The translations under genes and the position numbers were made by a program. Below are positions 9,121-16,277 of a stretch of DNA of 32,032 bases, piece by piece. Under the pieces are notes generated by a model that was not told where the DNA came from, ran no database searches, and worked only from the letters and a program-made list of their open reading frames with translations. The DNA comes from a bacterium. Lineage in GTDB: Bacteria; Bdellovibrionota_C; UBA2361; RFPC01. The stretch spans positions 1 through 32,032 of the forward strand of contig RFPC01000025.1 in assembly GCA_009926305.1 (NCBI GenBank). The letters run 5' to 3'. Position 1 is the first letter of the stretch. Every line of letters begins with the position of its first letter.

Positions 9121-9575
9121 TATTCTTCGCTCCCTGATTCTCTAGTAAGACGCCTTACACGTAATTCAAGCCCCTCAACGGCCTCTACAATACACTCAGA
9201 GCCAGCTGCGATAACCTCTGAGTCGGTATTATATGCACTCCAAGAGCTCCCTCTCATATCCACTTTCCCTCGTGCTTGAGGAGGCAGATCAGCACTTGCA
9301 ATTGCTTTCCCGCCGACGACCTCATCCATATCGGTAAAGGATTTTGTTACAGCAACCCTTTTTACAAGTCGTTGACGAACAACGGTTAAAAATCCAAGGG
9401 CGAGCACGGCAAAGGTCAACCAGGACATCCAAGGCTGTGAAAAGAGCTCAAGTCCCGTGAGAGCGCTCACAACAAGTGCTGAAACGCCAAGAAAGAAGAG
9501 AAAAAAATCAGCCGGCACTACCATCTCGAAAGCAAGAAGTATAAAGCCAGCTATCGCCCATCCCCACCATTCCAT
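9120..9575 (-). CDS. nfeD: NfeD-family membrane protein, stomatin partner
   Basis: A 151-aa short NfeD protein with two or three N-terminal membrane helices (residues about 3-20, 24-42, 50-68). A C-terminal OB-fold-like segment (about 80-148) contains GKVDMRGSSWSAYN, typical of the NfeD soluble domain. NfeD proteins are encoded next to SPFH proteins and are thought to work with them in membrane quality control. Translation is probably coupled to the downstream SPFH gene through TAATG. An AGGAG lies about 9 bases before the ATG, and part of a short perfect inverted repeat (9586-9599) covers it. trpR ends 91 bp upstream on the same strand. Confidence 0.9.
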   Translation of the reverse strand: MEWWGWAIAGFILLAFEMVVPADFFLFFLGVSALVVSALTGLELFSQPWMSWLTFAVLALGFLTVVRQRLVKRVAVTKSFTDMDEVVGGKAIASADLPPQARGKVDMRGSSWSAYNTDSEVIAAGSECIVEAVEGLELRVRRLTRESGSEE

Positions 9576-9585
9576 AAGTAATTCT

Positions 9586-9599
9586 CCTGAAGATTCAGG
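9586..9599 (-). promoter_or_regulatory. Inverted repeat covering the nfeD ribosome binding site
   Basis: CCTGAA-GA-TTCAGG is a perfect 14-bp inverted repeat. On the minus strand its right arm supplies the first bases of the AGGAG that serves nfeD. As RNA it could form a five-pair stem with a four-base loop and partly hide the site; as DNA it could be a small operator. Only the symmetry is observed; the function is inferred. Confidence 0.35.
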
Positions 9600-9666
9600 T
9601 CGGACAGAGTGGAAAGAGACTTGAACTGAATAGCCCTAAGATAAAACGACGGTACACGGGGAGGGG

Positions 9667-9918
9667 CTAAATTCCCGTTCGCTTTTTTAGCTCTCGAGCT
9701 CCTCGAGAAACGGTTGCAATCCCCACCCCGAGCTTTGCTGCAATATCACGCTGGGTGTATCCTTGCTCAAGGAGGCGCAGAATCTGATAGCGGTGCGAAA
9801 TCTCCTCCAGCTCACGAGGGGTCAAAATCTGCTCGAGGAAATCAAGCAACTCGTCCCTTCCCTGAACCTTATGCAGTTCCTTGATAAACTCCTGAACCGG
9901 CTTATTTTTTTTCATCAC
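9667..9918 (-). CDS. trpR: Trp repressor (TrpR) family regulator
   Basis: An 83-aa protein matching the core of TrpR. The helix-turn-helix spans residues about 52-75 with GVGIATVSRGA, the GxGIAT-x-x-RG signature of true TrpR. Aligning LTPRELEEISHR to the E. coli LTPDEREALGTR stretch places Thr33, Arg43 and Arg72 at the tryptophan-contacting positions Thr44, Arg54 and Arg84. It is shorter than E. coli TrpR (108 aa) at both ends. The frame opens at GTG 9918 with an ATG next to it at 9915; AAAGGA precedes. A CTAG-centred palindrome lies about 41 bp upstream, suggesting autoregulation. No trp biosynthesis gene is in the window. A YerC/YecD-like relative is the alternative. Confidence 0.8.
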   Translation of the reverse strand: MMKKNKPVQEFIKELHKVQGRDELLDFLEQILTPRELEEISHRYQILRLLEQGYTQRDIAAKLGVGIATVSRGARELKKRTGI

Positions 9919-9937
9919 TCCTTTAACCCTTCCTCGA

Positions 9938-9966
9938 TTGACAACAGGTTTGTTTCAGCGTACTAG
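9938..9966 (+). promoter_or_regulatory. Sigma70-type promoter for the gene at 9993
   Basis: A perfect -35 TTGACA (9938-9943) is followed by a 17-base spacer and TACTAG (9961-9966) as a weaker -10. It points to the unknown gene starting 27 bases further on, which has its own GGAG 8 bases before the ATG. The -10 lies inside the palindrome 9959-9970, an arrangement expected for repression. Confidence 0.6.
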
Positions 9967-9970
9967 TACG
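9959..9970. promoter_or_regulatory. Candidate TrpR operator, perfect palindrome CGTACTAGTACG
   Basis: A perfect 12-bp palindrome centred on CTAG lies between divergent trpR and the unknown gene at 9993. The E. coli trp operator contains ACTAGTACG around the same CTAG core, so this matches one such half-operator, though not the full 18-20 bp array. It overlaps the -10 of the rightward promoter. Binding by the neighbouring TrpR is an inference from family knowledge and position. Confidence 0.55.
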
Positions 9971-9992
9971 GCGAGTAATTGGAGCCATCACT

Positions 9993-10571
9993 ATGTACCA
10001 TCGAAACACACCTCGTCCAGAGAATTCTAATCCAGACCCCCTTCATGGTGAACCCATTAATCAAGAAACTCACCTCGCCAGAGAGGCATCCAGACCGTTT
10101 GCAGAAGAGCACTTTTTGAGTAAAGGATTTAATTCCCTGCCTTTTGGAATCCATCAACCCTCTACCGCTGCTGGACCCATGCTCCTTCACTATCCTCAGA
10201 ACACGCATGTGTATCCCGTTTTCTCAGGAGGATGCATCGCTCTCGTTGGTGGAGAACGTTTTGTTTCTGCGTGGGGTGGCTCTAAGCCCCTTGGTGTGGT
10301 GATGCTTGAATCGTGTACCGAGGAAGATGTAATTCGTGTAGTGAGTGCTCTCGGAAGCGAAGTAAAAAATATCTCTAGACTCTCAATACCTCTCGAACAA
10401 CACGAAAAGATTTCTACTCATGAAGTCGGTGACACTGTTCCAGATACAAAGGTCTTCTCCGCATCAATTCCTCCAATGATGGCGACATACATTGCGTTCA
10501 CGGCAAGAAGCGTGGAGTTTCTGAAGAGAGGCTCATCCCCTGAATCACCCCTTCTCACTATCTCTCTATAA
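9993..10571 (+). CDS. Hypothetical protein, putative TrpR-controlled gene
   Basis: A 192-aa protein without signal peptide or membrane segment. The first 60 residues are polar, with several Pro and His, and look disordered. The centre (about 70-135) alternates hydrophobic and charged residues (VYPVFSGGCIALVGGERFVS, then GVVMLESCTEEDVIRVVSAL), suggesting a small alpha/beta domain. No family is recognised. The start is supported by GGAG 8 bases upstream and by a TTGACA promoter whose -10 overlaps a palindrome next to divergent trpR. If that palindrome is a TrpR operator, the gene responds to tryptophan; its product could then act in uptake, use or sensing of the amino acid, but the sequence does not say. 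It converges with hemQ. Confidence 0.65.
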   Translation: MYHRNTPRPENSNPDPLHGEPINQETHLAREASRPFAEEHFLSKGFNSLPFGIHQPSTAAGPMLLHYPQNTHVYPVFSGGCIALVGGERFVSAWGGSKPLGVVMLESCTEEDVIRVVSALGSEVKNISRLSIPLEQHEKISTHEVGDTVPDTKVFSASIPPMMATYIAFTARSVEFLKRGSSPESPLLTISL

Positions 10572-10626
10572 GTTATCGAAAGATCTCGAACCGTGAGTTG
10601 CAAACCCTAATATGTCTTGCTCCCAG

Positions 10627-11457
10627 CTACTTCGGCAACTTCCCAGAGAAATATTCAGCAAGCCGATTGGCTGGAAGACGCACTCCCAAATAGAACTTCC
10701 CAAACTCTCCGTAAAGAGAAGTCGCATCATCAAAACGCATCTCGTACACCAAATCTTTAAAATTCTGCGGTGATTCAGAGAAGAGATCTACCCCCCACTC
10801 CCAATCATCAAATCCAATGGAACCAGTAATGACCTGCCTTACCCGGCCAGCATAACGCCGACCCGTCATGCCGTGCTCCATCATCAACTCTGCGCGATGA
10901 TCCAGCTCTTCGTGATACCAGTTGAATTTTTCCCCTCTTCTTTTATCCATCGGATAGAAACAGATATATCGCGTATCAGGGATTTCCGTGAATCGACGCT
11001 CAAGAAGGTGCTCTTTGTGCGGCTCCATCTTCGCTTTGTAGGCATTGTCCCATTCTTCAGTATGAGGTTTAAGCCCCTGCTCCCGAAGGGCCCTCACAAT
11101 ATTTTTTGTTGTATGGTACATGCCAAGTTCCACAACCGAAACATAAGAGTCCTGTTCTTTCAGGTATTCAGCTATAGACAACTGTGAGAGATCGAGCTCT
11201 ACCTGCGCACAATCAGAAAACTCTGGGCGAAAATGCAAAAAGAGAATTCCTCCTTTGTGTCCTAGGACATGATATGCCGCAGATTGACCTCGCTCCGAAT
11301 CATAAAGATGGCTTTGCTCCAAGTACTGCACGAGCTCGGCTACAATCTCTTCCCTTGCCTCTTCTGCAAGACGCTTTAAGCCAACCCAATCAATACCAAA
11401 AAACTGATGAAGCACTGCCCAACCATCAGCAGTATCAGGCGCAAACTGTCTTCCCAT
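10627..11457 (-). CDS. hemQ: HemQ / coproheme decarboxylase (chlorite dismutase family)
   Basis: A 276-aa member of the chlorite dismutase superfamily matching the HemQ (ChdC) group rather than true chlorite dismutases. Visible HemQ motifs are VVELGMY (residues 108-114), FYPMDKRR (167-174, with the radical-forming Tyr168), HG with the probable proximal heme ligand His195, and GSIGFDDWEWGVDLF (212-226). HemQ converts iron-coproporphyrin III to heme b by two oxidative decarboxylations, the last step of the coproporphyrin-dependent route. GGAGGAGAG stands two bases before the ATG, which lies inside the end of hemY (23-base overlap), so it is the last gene of the hemA-D-E-Y-Q unit. The family call is firm. 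Confidence 0.93.
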   Translation of the reverse strand: MGRQFAPDTADGWAVLHQFFGIDWVGLKRLAEEAREEIVAELVQYLEQSHLYDSERGQSAAYHVLGHKGGILFLHFRPEFSDCAQVELDLSQLSIAEYLKEQDSYVSVVELGMYHTTKNIVRALREQGLKPHTEEWDNAYKAKMEPHKEHLLERRFTEIPDTRYICFYPMDKRRGEKFNWYHEELDHRAELMMEHGMTGRRYAGRVRQVITGSIGFDDWEWGVDLFSESPQNFKDLVYEMRFDDATSLYGEFGKFYLGVRLPANRLAEYFSGKLPK

Positions 11458-12901
11458 ATCTCTCCTCCTCGTCCTTTTTCTCCTCGACTTTCCTCAGAAA
11501 ATCTTTATCCGCTCGGTCTGAAGAGCTCTGGCATGAGCGATCCATCCCTCGAAGATTATTTAAAATACTATGAGCCACCCGATATGACTCCTTCACACAG
11601 TCCGGTATTCCGACGCCTCGATAAGAGGTTCCGACGATGCTTAATCGCGGGAAAGGCTCTAGCGCAGCTGTAATCTGCTCTAGCCGTTCAGCATGGCCAC
11701 ATGCATATTGAGGCAAGCCCCTGTCCCATCGAGCTATCGTCTCATACTGAGGAGCCACTTCATAGCCGAGCTTGTGTGTAATCTCCTCGTGAGCGGCTGT
11801 TAATAAATCTTCATCAGAAACGGTAGATACTCCCCCATTTCTTCCGAAGAATATCCGGACCAGGAGCGTTTCTTTATCATTCCCTCGTCGAAAATCCCAT
11901 TTCTCAGACGAGTAGGTACATCCCGTTACATATCCCCCCTCATCTGAAGAAAGTAAATACCCACTACCCGTCGGACTTTGCTTCACGTGCTTTTCCGACA
12001 ACACCATAGTCACTACGGCTGACGACGCATGCTGTATAGCACTTAATTTTTCCGCAAGAACGGGCGAGAGCTCCTCCAATAGGTTTGCAGAAACCCACGA
12101 CGGAGTTGCTAGTACAAGCTGATCAAATTCCGCTGAGTCCCCCCTGGAAAATTCAACTCGATATCGTCCTTCGGTCGTCTGAAGGACTCTCTGAATCTGC
12201 GCATTCGTCTGTATGTTTGTCCGTTTCAGATTCTGACGTAATGCCTGAGGAAGCATTCCCATTCCATCTTTAAACGAGATAAAGCGCGCTCGATGATACT
12301 TTCCTCCCTTCGACTTGCTTCTATTCGCCATGTCTGGATACAAAGCACAAAAACTTAACTCATCAGCATTTCCGCTGTGGATTCCACCAAAAACCGTCTC
12401 GAAGAAATACTTCGAGACTTCTTTGCCGTATCTGCTTCGAAGAGTCGTTGCAATCGAGGGATCTCCATTAAGGGATGGCGAGAAAATCAGGTCGTACAAC
12501 CCTCTCACCGTTGCCATACACTTTCCGTACAGCGAAAATAGAGAGCATCGCCAGAGAGCCATCAAGTTTTTAGGCATCCCTTGAAGCATTCCTAGAGGAA
12601 CCCGATGAAGGACTCCTGCTCTTTGAATGGAGAAGGTTTTCTGTAGTGGTGAAATGATTTGACTCGATAGCCCGGTTTCTTCCAACAAGGCTTCTAACGG
12701 GGAACCCGCTCTCAGCAGCAACGAATCAGCCCCTCTCTCTATCACCTCCCCATTGGGACCGAGATCGGTCTGAACTTTACCTCCAAGTGAGTCGGCAGCT
12801 TCGAGGAGGGAGATATCGGCTTCAACATCTCCCCTTTCCAGAAAATAGGCCAGGGAGAGGCCAGAGACACCCCCGCCAACAATTCCGATTTTATGCGTCA
12901 T
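11435..12901 (-). CDS. hemY: HemY-type protoporphyrinogen/coproporphyrinogen oxidase
   Basis: A 488-aa FAD-dependent oxidase. The N-terminal dinucleotide-binding motif GIVGGGVSGLSLAYFLE (residues 6-22) is followed by a Glu-containing LLEAADSLGGKVQT stretch. FFETVFGGIHSGNADELS is the hallmark of HemY/PPOX, and the C-terminus has SIVGTSYRGVGIPDC, the FAD-contacting segment. In organisms with HemQ this enzyme normally oxidises coproporphyrinogen III to coproporphyrin III (then called CgoX). In others it makes protoporphyrin IX. Its position between hemE and hemQ favours the first. ATGA overlap with hemE and a 23-base overlap with hemQ indicate translational coupling. No truncation is seen. Confidence 0.93.
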   Translation of the reverse strand: MTHKIGIVGGGVSGLSLAYFLERGDVEADISLLEAADSLGGKVQTDLGPNGEVIERGADSLLLRAGSPLEALLEETGLSSQIISPLQKTFSIQRAGVLHRVPLGMLQGMPKNLMALWRCSLFSLYGKCMATVRGLYDLIFSPSLNGDPSIATTLRSRYGKEVSKYFFETVFGGIHSGNADELSFCALYPDMANRSKSKGGKYHRARFISFKDGMGMLPQALRQNLKRTNIQTNAQIQRVLQTTEGRYRVEFSRGDSAEFDQLVLATPSWVSANLLEELSPVLAEKLSAIQHASSAVVTMVLSEKHVKQSPTGSGYLLSSDEGGYVTGCTYSSEKWDFRRGNDKETLLVRIFFGRNGGVSTVSDEDLLTAAHEEITHKLGYEVAPQYETIARWDRGLPQYACGHAERLEQITAALEPFPRLSIVGTSYRGVGIPDCVKESYRVAHSILNNLRGMDRSCQSSSDRADKDFLRKVEEKKDEEERYGKTVCA

Positions 12902-13920
12902 CGGGCACTCTTCTCATGCACATAGTCAACAAGAAACTCGACATTCTTCTCAGGTGTTCCGGGCAAGACTCCGTGTCCGAGATTAAAGATATGTCCTGGT
13001 CGATTTGCTACTTCGGCAAGAATGCGATCAACCTCTTTACGAATGCGCGCTTGATCACAAAAGAGTATTGCAGGATCAAGATTGCCTTGAACCGCACATC
13101 GATATTCTAGCCGCTCCCAGCTCTCCGCCAGAGGAGTTCTCCAATCAATACCGATCACATCCCCCCCTGCTCTCTGCATGAGAGGCAGAAGAGAAGCGGT
13201 TCCTGTGCCGAAATGAATTAACGGCACCCCATTCTTCCCTACTTCTTCAAAAAGTGTCTTCATCTGCGGAAGAAGGTATTGCTCATAAGCGACTGGATGG
13301 AGCGCCCCCACCCAGCTATCAAAAAGCTGTAGCGCATCCGCTCCGGCACGAGCCTGTAAACCGAGATAGTCAACGGTTACCTTCACTAAGTGATCCATGA
13401 GCTGTTGCCATGCTTCTGGAAATTGATACATAAACTGCCGAACATGCTTAAAGTCCTTAGAAGGCTTTCCTTCAATCAGGTAAGCAGCCAGTGTGAACGG
13501 AGCTCCTGCAAACCCTATCAAGGGAATCTTGAGTTCTTTCTTGAGCAGCGTAATTGCTTGAGTGATAAAAGGAAGCCGCTCGTCCACTGAAAACTCTGTA
13601 AGACGGTTCACATCTTCAGGATTACGGATTGGTTCTTCGATCACTGGGCCAACCCCTGGAACAATATCAAAATCAACACTCATCCCAAGGAACGGGATAG
13701 TTATATCGGAAAAGAGAATCGCCGAGTCAACTCCAAACTGTTCAACTGGAAGGAGCGTGACCCGAGTGACCTCTTCAGGTTCTTGACACAACTCAAGCAT
13801 TGAGTACTTCGCCCGTATCTTTCGGTAGCTCGCTTGATATCGCCCAGCTTGCCTCATCAGCCATACAGGAGTGTATTCGGTAGGCTGACGACGACATGCT
13901 TGTAAAAAAGTATCATTCAT
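12898..13920 (-). CDS. hemE: Uroporphyrinogen decarboxylase
   Basis: A 340-aa enzyme that removes four carboxyl groups from uroporphyrinogen III to give coproporphyrinogen III. Both family signatures are present: PVWLMRQAGRYQASYR (residues 18-33, with active-site Arg23 and Arg27) and GFAGAPFTLAAYLIEG further on, plus LFSD with Asp72. The length is typical and no key residue is missing. The ATG at 13920 overlaps the end of hemD by 8 bases, and the stop overlaps hemY as ATGA, so it is a mid-operon gene. Its product, coproporphyrinogen III, is the branch point between the protoporphyrin and coproporphyrin routes; the downstream hemY and hemQ suggest the latter. Confidence 0.97.
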   Translation of the reverse strand: MNDTFLQACRRQPTEYTPVWLMRQAGRYQASYRKIRAKYSMLELCQEPEEVTRVTLLPVEQFGVDSAILFSDITIPFLGMSVDFDIVPGVGPVIEEPIRNPEDVNRLTEFSVDERLPFITQAITLLKKELKIPLIGFAGAPFTLAAYLIEGKPSKDFKHVRQFMYQFPEAWQQLMDHLVKVTVDYLGLQARAGADALQLFDSWVGALHPVAYEQYLLPQMKTLFEEVGKNGVPLIHFGTGTASLLPLMQRAGGDVIGIDWRTPLAESWERLEYRCAVQGNLDPAILFCDQARIRKEVDRILAEVANRPGHIFNLGHGVLPGTPEKNVEFLVDYVHEKSAR

Positions 13921-14788
13921 TACTCTCTCCGTGAGTCTCTTCTCGACATTTCATTGCTTCGTATTCAATCATCGCATCAATTATCCCATCAGTAGTATAG
14001 CGACTGGCGGAAATAACAGTGCGAGCCCCAAACTCTTTCGCGGTCTTACTCGTGATTGGCCCGATACTAACTACTGGCACCTCCTGCAACCAGGAGAGGC
14101 AACCTGCTTTCTCTAACAATCCGTGCAATCCACAGACCGTTGACGAGCTCGTCACCGTAATGAAATCAGGCTTAGAGATCGATTTCAACTTCTCCACCAT
14201 CGCGGGATCCTCATTCGGAATCACTCCATAGGTTGGCACTTCCGTAACGGCACCACCCCGTCTCTTCAACTCTTCTGGCAGCCACTTACGAGCAATATCT
14301 GCTCTAGGGAGGAGAAAGCGCTTACCGGCTATTTCGTCTAGAGCACTCGGAATTGCATCAGAGATGAACTCATCGGGAACGAGTTGTGGAGATATACCAT
14401 GCGCCTGTAATCGAGCAGCGGTTGCTGGACCGATTGCAATGATTCCCACTTGGTGTCTTATCTTCTCTACTGTCTCCGTTTCGGTACAGGCGGCCATCAC
14501 GGCATCGACTCCGTTCACACTTGTAAAAATAATCCAATCAAAGCCTTCAATTTCCTGGAGACTCTTCAAGAGTGCCTTTCCATGAGGGTGTTCTTTCTTA
14601 AAAGGAGACAGACAAATGGCAGGTATAGTGATTGGAACACCCCCCACCTGAGTAATTCGCTGCTCAAAATCCTCGGCTTGATGCTCTGGTCGCGTCACAA
14701 GAACTGCTCTTTCAGCCAGTGGCAACACAGCTTCTGTACGTGCTATTTGATTATTGCTCACAGAGATGCCTCGACTAGGAGATGACAT
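13913..14788 (-). CDS. hemD: Uroporphyrinogen-III synthase
   Basis: A protein of about 291 aa with the two-lobed HemD pattern: AVLVTRPEHQAEDF near the N-terminus, DWIIFTSVNGVDAV, IGPATAARLQAHG, LLPRADIARKWLPEELKRRG and DFITVTSSSTVCGL, ending with VVSIGPITSKTAKEFG. It closes and inverts hydroxymethylbilane to uroporphyrinogen III. The frame extends upstream to 14833, but the ATG at 14788 is preferred because longer starts add residues foreign to the family; it gives a 14-base overlap with hemA. The ribosome site there is weak, as expected for a coupled gene. hemC, which usually precedes hemD, is absent from the window. HemD is poorly conserved in general, but the motifs are clear here. Confidence 0.9.
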   Translation of the reverse strand: MSSPSRGISVSNNQIARTEAVLPLAERAVLVTRPEHQAEDFEQRITQVGGVPITIPAICLSPFKKEHPHGKALLKSLQEIEGFDWIIFTSVNGVDAVMAACTETETVEKIRHQVGIIAIGPATAARLQAHGISPQLVPDEFISDAIPSALDEIAGKRFLLPRADIARKWLPEELKRRGGAVTEVPTYGVIPNEDPAMVEKLKSISKPDFITVTSSSTVCGLHGLLEKAGCLSWLQEVPVVSIGPITSKTAKEFGARTVISASRYTTDGIIDAMIEYEAMKCREETHGESNE

Positions 14789-16070
14789 GTTGCCCCGAGA
14801 CAATCTTTCCATCTTGCAGGGTATTCGGCTCATCGAGCGGATTCAGGGGAAGCCCGAATTCGCTCCATGCACGCAACAGCGCTTCTCGAAGAGATTCCAT
14901 GTGCGCTTTTGTGTGAAGCGGAGTTGGTGTGATTCGAAGACGCTCGGTACCTGCTGGTACTGTCGGATAATTAATCGGTTGGATGTATATATCCTCATGC
15001 TCAAGAAGGTAATCGGTAACGGCCTTACACGTGCCTGAGTTCCGAACCATAAGAGGAATAATATGGCTTTCTGTCTGAAGAATCGGCAAACCTACCTCCG
15101 CAAGCATATGCTTTAGCTCTCTTGCGTTTCTTTGGTGGAGGTCACGTTCCTCTGAACTTTCCTGAAGATGTCGAATAGAAGCCAGTGCGCCTGCTGCGAT
15201 GACGGGAGGCAGAGAAGTGGTAAAGATAAAACCTGTTCCAAAGCTTCGGATAACATCGATGAGCAAGCTTGATCCCGTTACGAATCCCCCAACAACTCCG
15301 TATCCCTTCCCGAGACCGCCCTGGATAACATCCACACGGTCTGTCAGTCCGCATGCCTGAGCATAGCCACCGCCTTTGTGACCATATAACCCTACTCCAT
15401 GAGTCTCATCCAGGTATGTAAGCGCATTATACTCGTTTGCTAAATCACAAATCGCTTCAATCGGCCCAAAATCTCCACTCATTGAGTAGACAGATTCGAA
15501 GGCAATAATTTTCGGACGTTCTGGGGACACGCTTTTCAGTAACCGTTCAAGATGTGCAAGATCATTGTGCTCAAAAATATACTTTTCCGCCTTGCTGCCT
15601 CGAATCCCCTGGATCATCGAAGCGTGATTCTCGGAGTCTGAAAACACTACGCACCCAGGGAGGCTGCGCGCAAGTGTTGAGAGCGCAGTGACATTCGCAA
15701 CATACCCTGAGGAAAATGCTAAAGCTGCTTCTTTATCATGAAGTGAAGCGAGCTCTGCTTCCAATTCGACAATCGTTTCGTGATTTCCAGCGATATTTCG
15801 TGTTCCACCAGAGCCAGCGCCCGAAGAGTCTAGAGATTCGTGCATTGCTTGCAGCACGTTTGAATGATGACCCATACCGAGATAGTCGTTACTGCACCAT
15901 ACTACTACCTGGCGGGAGTCTTCCTCTCCCTGAAAGGTTACCTCTGGGAAGGTCCCTACTTTCCGTTTCAAATTTGCGAATACGCGGTACCGCCCCTCTC
16001 GATGAAGCCCATCAATAAGCTGTTGAAGCGTCTCCTGGTATTGAAATCCATTCGCTTTTTCTTCAGACAT
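14775..16070 (-). CDS. hemA: 5-aminolevulinate synthase (C4/Shemin pathway)
   Basis: A 431-aa PLP enzyme that condenses glycine and succinyl-CoA to ALA. It is separated from KBL/BioF relatives by EGRYRVFANL (residues 25-34), WCSNDYLGMG (58-67), SGGTRNIAG (87-95) and INYPTVPAGTERLRITPTP near the C-terminus, all ALAS features. DETHGVG (221-227) and the PLP lysine Lys255 in GGLGKGYG are in place; the loop differs from the usual TLAKAFG. The ATG at 16070 follows GGAGGAG; the frame runs on to 16229, but those 53 codons lack family similarity. It is the first gene of the hemA-D-E-Y-Q unit. The gene is not a glutamyl-tRNA reductase despite sharing the symbol hemA. Confidence 0.96.
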   Translation of the reverse strand: MSEEKANGFQYQETLQQLIDGLHREGRYRVFANLKRKVGTFPEVTFQGEEDSRQVVVWCSNDYLGMGHHSNVLQAMHESLDSSGAGSGGTRNIAGNHETIVELEAELASLHDKEAALAFSSGYVANVTALSTLARSLPGCVVFSDSENHASMIQGIRGSKAEKYIFEHNDLAHLERLLKSVSPERPKIIAFESVYSMSGDFGPIEAICDLANEYNALTYLDETHGVGLYGHKGGGYAQACGLTDRVDVIQGGLGKGYGVVGGFVTGSSLLIDVIRSFGTGFIFTTSLPPVIAAGALASIRHLQESSEERDLHQRNARELKHMLAEVGLPILQTESHIIPLMVRNSGTCKAVTDYLLEHEDIYIQPINYPTVPAGTERLRITPTPLHTKAHMESLREALLRAWSEFGLPLNPLDEPNTLQDGKIVSGQHVIS

Positions 16071-16130
16071 GGGGCTCCTCCACAATAATTGAAAACCGCT
16101 TATCTGCCCGTTACGATTCAGAATCTCACA

Positions 16131-16174
16131 CGTTCGGTTTTGAAGAGTAGATGGCGTTCGGTCACAGAACCGAA
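16131..16174. promoter_or_regulatory. Repeated CGTTCGGT motif with inverted copy upstream of hemA
   Basis: CGTTCGGT occurs at 16131-16138 and again at 16155-16162. An inverted ACCGAA at 16169-16174 makes TTCGGT-6-ACCGAA a perfect inverted repeat. All lie in the 200-bp gap between divergent hemA and the SDR gene, 60-105 bases upstream of the hemA start. They may be operator half-sites or a leader hairpin. The repeats are observed; regulation is inferred. Confidence 0.35.
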
Positions 16175-16242
16175 AAGGATAAAATTTTTCACGGAAACTA
16201 GGTGTTGAAGACCGTTTTATGACGTACAATCAGGCACACAGA

Positions 16243-16260
16243 GGGCTGCTTTGGTAGCCC
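16243..16260 (+). promoter_or_regulatory. Short stem-loop upstream of the SDR gene
   Basis: GGGCT and AGCCC form a 5-bp perfect stem with an 8-base loop ending 17 bases before the ATG at 16278. No Shine-Dalgarno is visible between it and the start, so translation of this gene begins from an unusual leader. A purely incidental hairpin is also possible. Confidence 0.2.
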
Positions 16261-16277
16261 AAACAAAAGTATGATAT

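Noticed and set aside
9667-9918. YerC/YecD-type relative instead of TrpR
   Set aside because: The GxGIATVSRG recognition region and the aligned Thr/Arg/Arg tryptophan contacts favour TrpR itself, though the short length leaves some doubt.
10627-11457. True chlorite dismutase
   Set aside because: The FYPMDKRR and GSIGFDDWEWGVDLF motifs and the position at the end of a heme operon fit HemQ.
11184-11573. Plus-strand open frames opposite hemQ and hemY
   Set aside because: They are mirror frames of strongly conserved enzymes with no ribosome sites or homology.
14775-16229. N-terminally extended ALA synthase from 16229
   Set aside because: The 53 extra residues have no family match and the ATG at 16070 has a strong GGAGGAG ribosome site.
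16205-16230. TTGAAG ... TACAAT promoter for the SDR gene
   Set aside because: The spacer is only 14 bases, too short for a normal sigma70 promoter.
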